Positions 63,266 to 64,000 of a stretch of DNA of 64,000 nt are shown here, piece after piece. The notes under the pieces were generated by a model. The model made no database searches. It had not been told where the DNA came from and saw only the letters and a list, made by a program, of their open reading frames with translations. Numbering within the stretch: the first letter of the stretch is position 1; every line of letters begins with the position of its first letter. This DNA is from Litorivita sp050633545 (lineage in GTDB: Bacteria > Pseudomonadota > Alphaproteobacteria > Rhodobacterales > Rhodobacteraceae). A program made the translations under genes and the position numbers. The stretch covers positions 558,001-622,000 of the forward strand of contig JBOEGS010000002.1 in the NCBI GenBank assembly GCA_050633545.1, in the 5' to 3' direction.

Positions 63266-63634
63266 ATCCAGTTCCCGATTGCCCGTTCGAAAATCCCGAA
63301 CGCCGCCCCTTTTTGTCCTACCCAAGGCGCGTTTGCGAGGCAAGGAATTAGTTGCCATATCGTTGTGCGCGCCGCCACTGCCGCATCATATAGAGGTATC
63401 GCGCGATATATAAGTGCCGCGGGCAGATTTTGGCAAAGCGGCAAAATTGCGCGGCTGCGCAGGGGACGCCGCGGGAGGGCACAGATCGGACTGTGGCAAA
63501 GCTGCACCAATTTCTTTGCATGGACCACGACGGTTTTTGAGATGCTTGCATTTGCACCCCGAAAAGAGCGAGAGAAGGTCATACCCAAGCCGGATGATCT
63601 GGATTGGGGCTTCTTTTAAACCGAGGGAAAAACC

Positions 63635-64000
63635 ATGAAAAAGATTCTCTTCGCAACAACCGCACTCGTTGCGACTGCTGGTGTTGCTTCCGCTGACGTG
63701 TCGTTCTCCGGCATTGCAGCCTTCGGCGCATTGAAATCCGCTGGCACTTCGAACTTCGAAATCATCAGCCACGTTGATCTCTATGCAACAGGCACCGCAG
63801 AAACCGACACCGGTCTGTCGTTCTCGGCAACTGTTGAAATGGAAAGCCTGAAGGCCACTGGCGCAAACAAAGGCGCCGGCGCAATCACCGCCACCGTCAT
63901 CGGCATGAAAGCTGGCAACGTTTCCGTTCAGTACGGCAACACCGACGGCGCGATCGACAAAAACACCACCGAAGCATACCGCGTTTATCCTGGTGTCGCC
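63635..64000 (+). CDS. Porin, N-terminal fragment
   Basis: The first 122 codons of a Rhodobacter-type trimeric porin, running off the right edge. GAGGG precedes the ATG. The signal peptide (KKILFATTALVATAGVA, cut after SA) leads to DVSFSGIAAFGAL, the usual first beta-strand. Strong use of preferred codons suggests high expression. Confidence 0.88.
   Translation, partial: MKKILFATTALVATAGVASADVSFSGIAAFGALKSAGTSNFEIISHVDLYATGTAETDTGLSFSATVEMESLKATGANKGAGAITATVIGMKAGNVSVQYGNTDGAIDKNTTEAYRVYPGVA

Noticed and set aside
1..64000. CRISPR array, rRNA, toxin-antitoxin pair or prophage structural genes
   Set aside because: Looked for regularly spaced repeats, rRNA-like stretches, and capsid/tail/terminase motifs; none were seen.

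Overview
The window looks like the chromosome of an alphaproteobacterium of the Rhodobacteraceae (Roseobacter/Rhodobacter group). The evidence is high GC, CcrM with GANTC sites, COQ9, the cysQ-DUF4170-waaA-lpxK lipid A cluster, DUF1045, DUF2125 and DUF3576 proteins, a Rhodobacter-type porin, and dense head-to-tail gene packing with ATGA overlaps. No rRNA or CRISPR array was seen; one complete tRNA is present.

Left flank (1-10657): the end of an Lrp/AsnC regulator, a GMC oxidoreductase with an overlapping flavodoxin-like protein, a DUF900 alpha/beta hydrolase, rpsU, COQ9, a quinone oxidoreductase, a DUF1045 protein, a LacI-type regulator and a large chemotaxis receptor.

Accessory region (10688-36414): an integrative element of about 25.7 kb in the 3' part of a tRNA-Arg(CCU) gene. 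It is bounded by a 47-bp direct repeat (attL in the intact tRNA, attR as a 3' tRNA fragment) and carries a tyrosine integrase with an overlapping excisionase-like gene just inside attR. GTACAAA motifs lie inside both ends and may be integrase arm sites. The mobilisation module is Rep-like gene, mobC, and a ColE1-type relaxase with two genes (mobB-like, mobD-like) nested out of frame in its 3' half; a stand-alone coupling ATPase lies further on. No type IV secretion genes are present, so the element would have to be mobilised by a helper. The cargo is rich in conflict-type domains: a PD-(D/E)XK-like plus DUF2075 helicase, a coiled-coil membrane protein with a secreted partner, a CHAT protease with an HTH-like adaptor, a DUF4870 protein and an exported protein, a SIR2-like protein, a membrane SH3-nuclease, and an XRE regulator. 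An IS91-type transposase with an in-frame amber stop and an integrase remnant have truncated an AAA ATPase-methyltransferase fusion gene.

Right flank (36437-64000): ordinary core chromosome. It holds a membrane-anchored winged-helix protein, rnhB-ccrM, alkB, mutY, a DUF721/dsbA/CoA-transferase run, lipid A/Kdo genes (lpxK, waaA), cysQ, pmbA, a DUF2125 protein, an SDR/enoyl-CoA hydratase pair, an MscS channel with a flavoprotein, a GST, the leuS-lptE-holA operon, a glycosyltransferase, a DUF3576 lipoprotein and the start of a porin gene.
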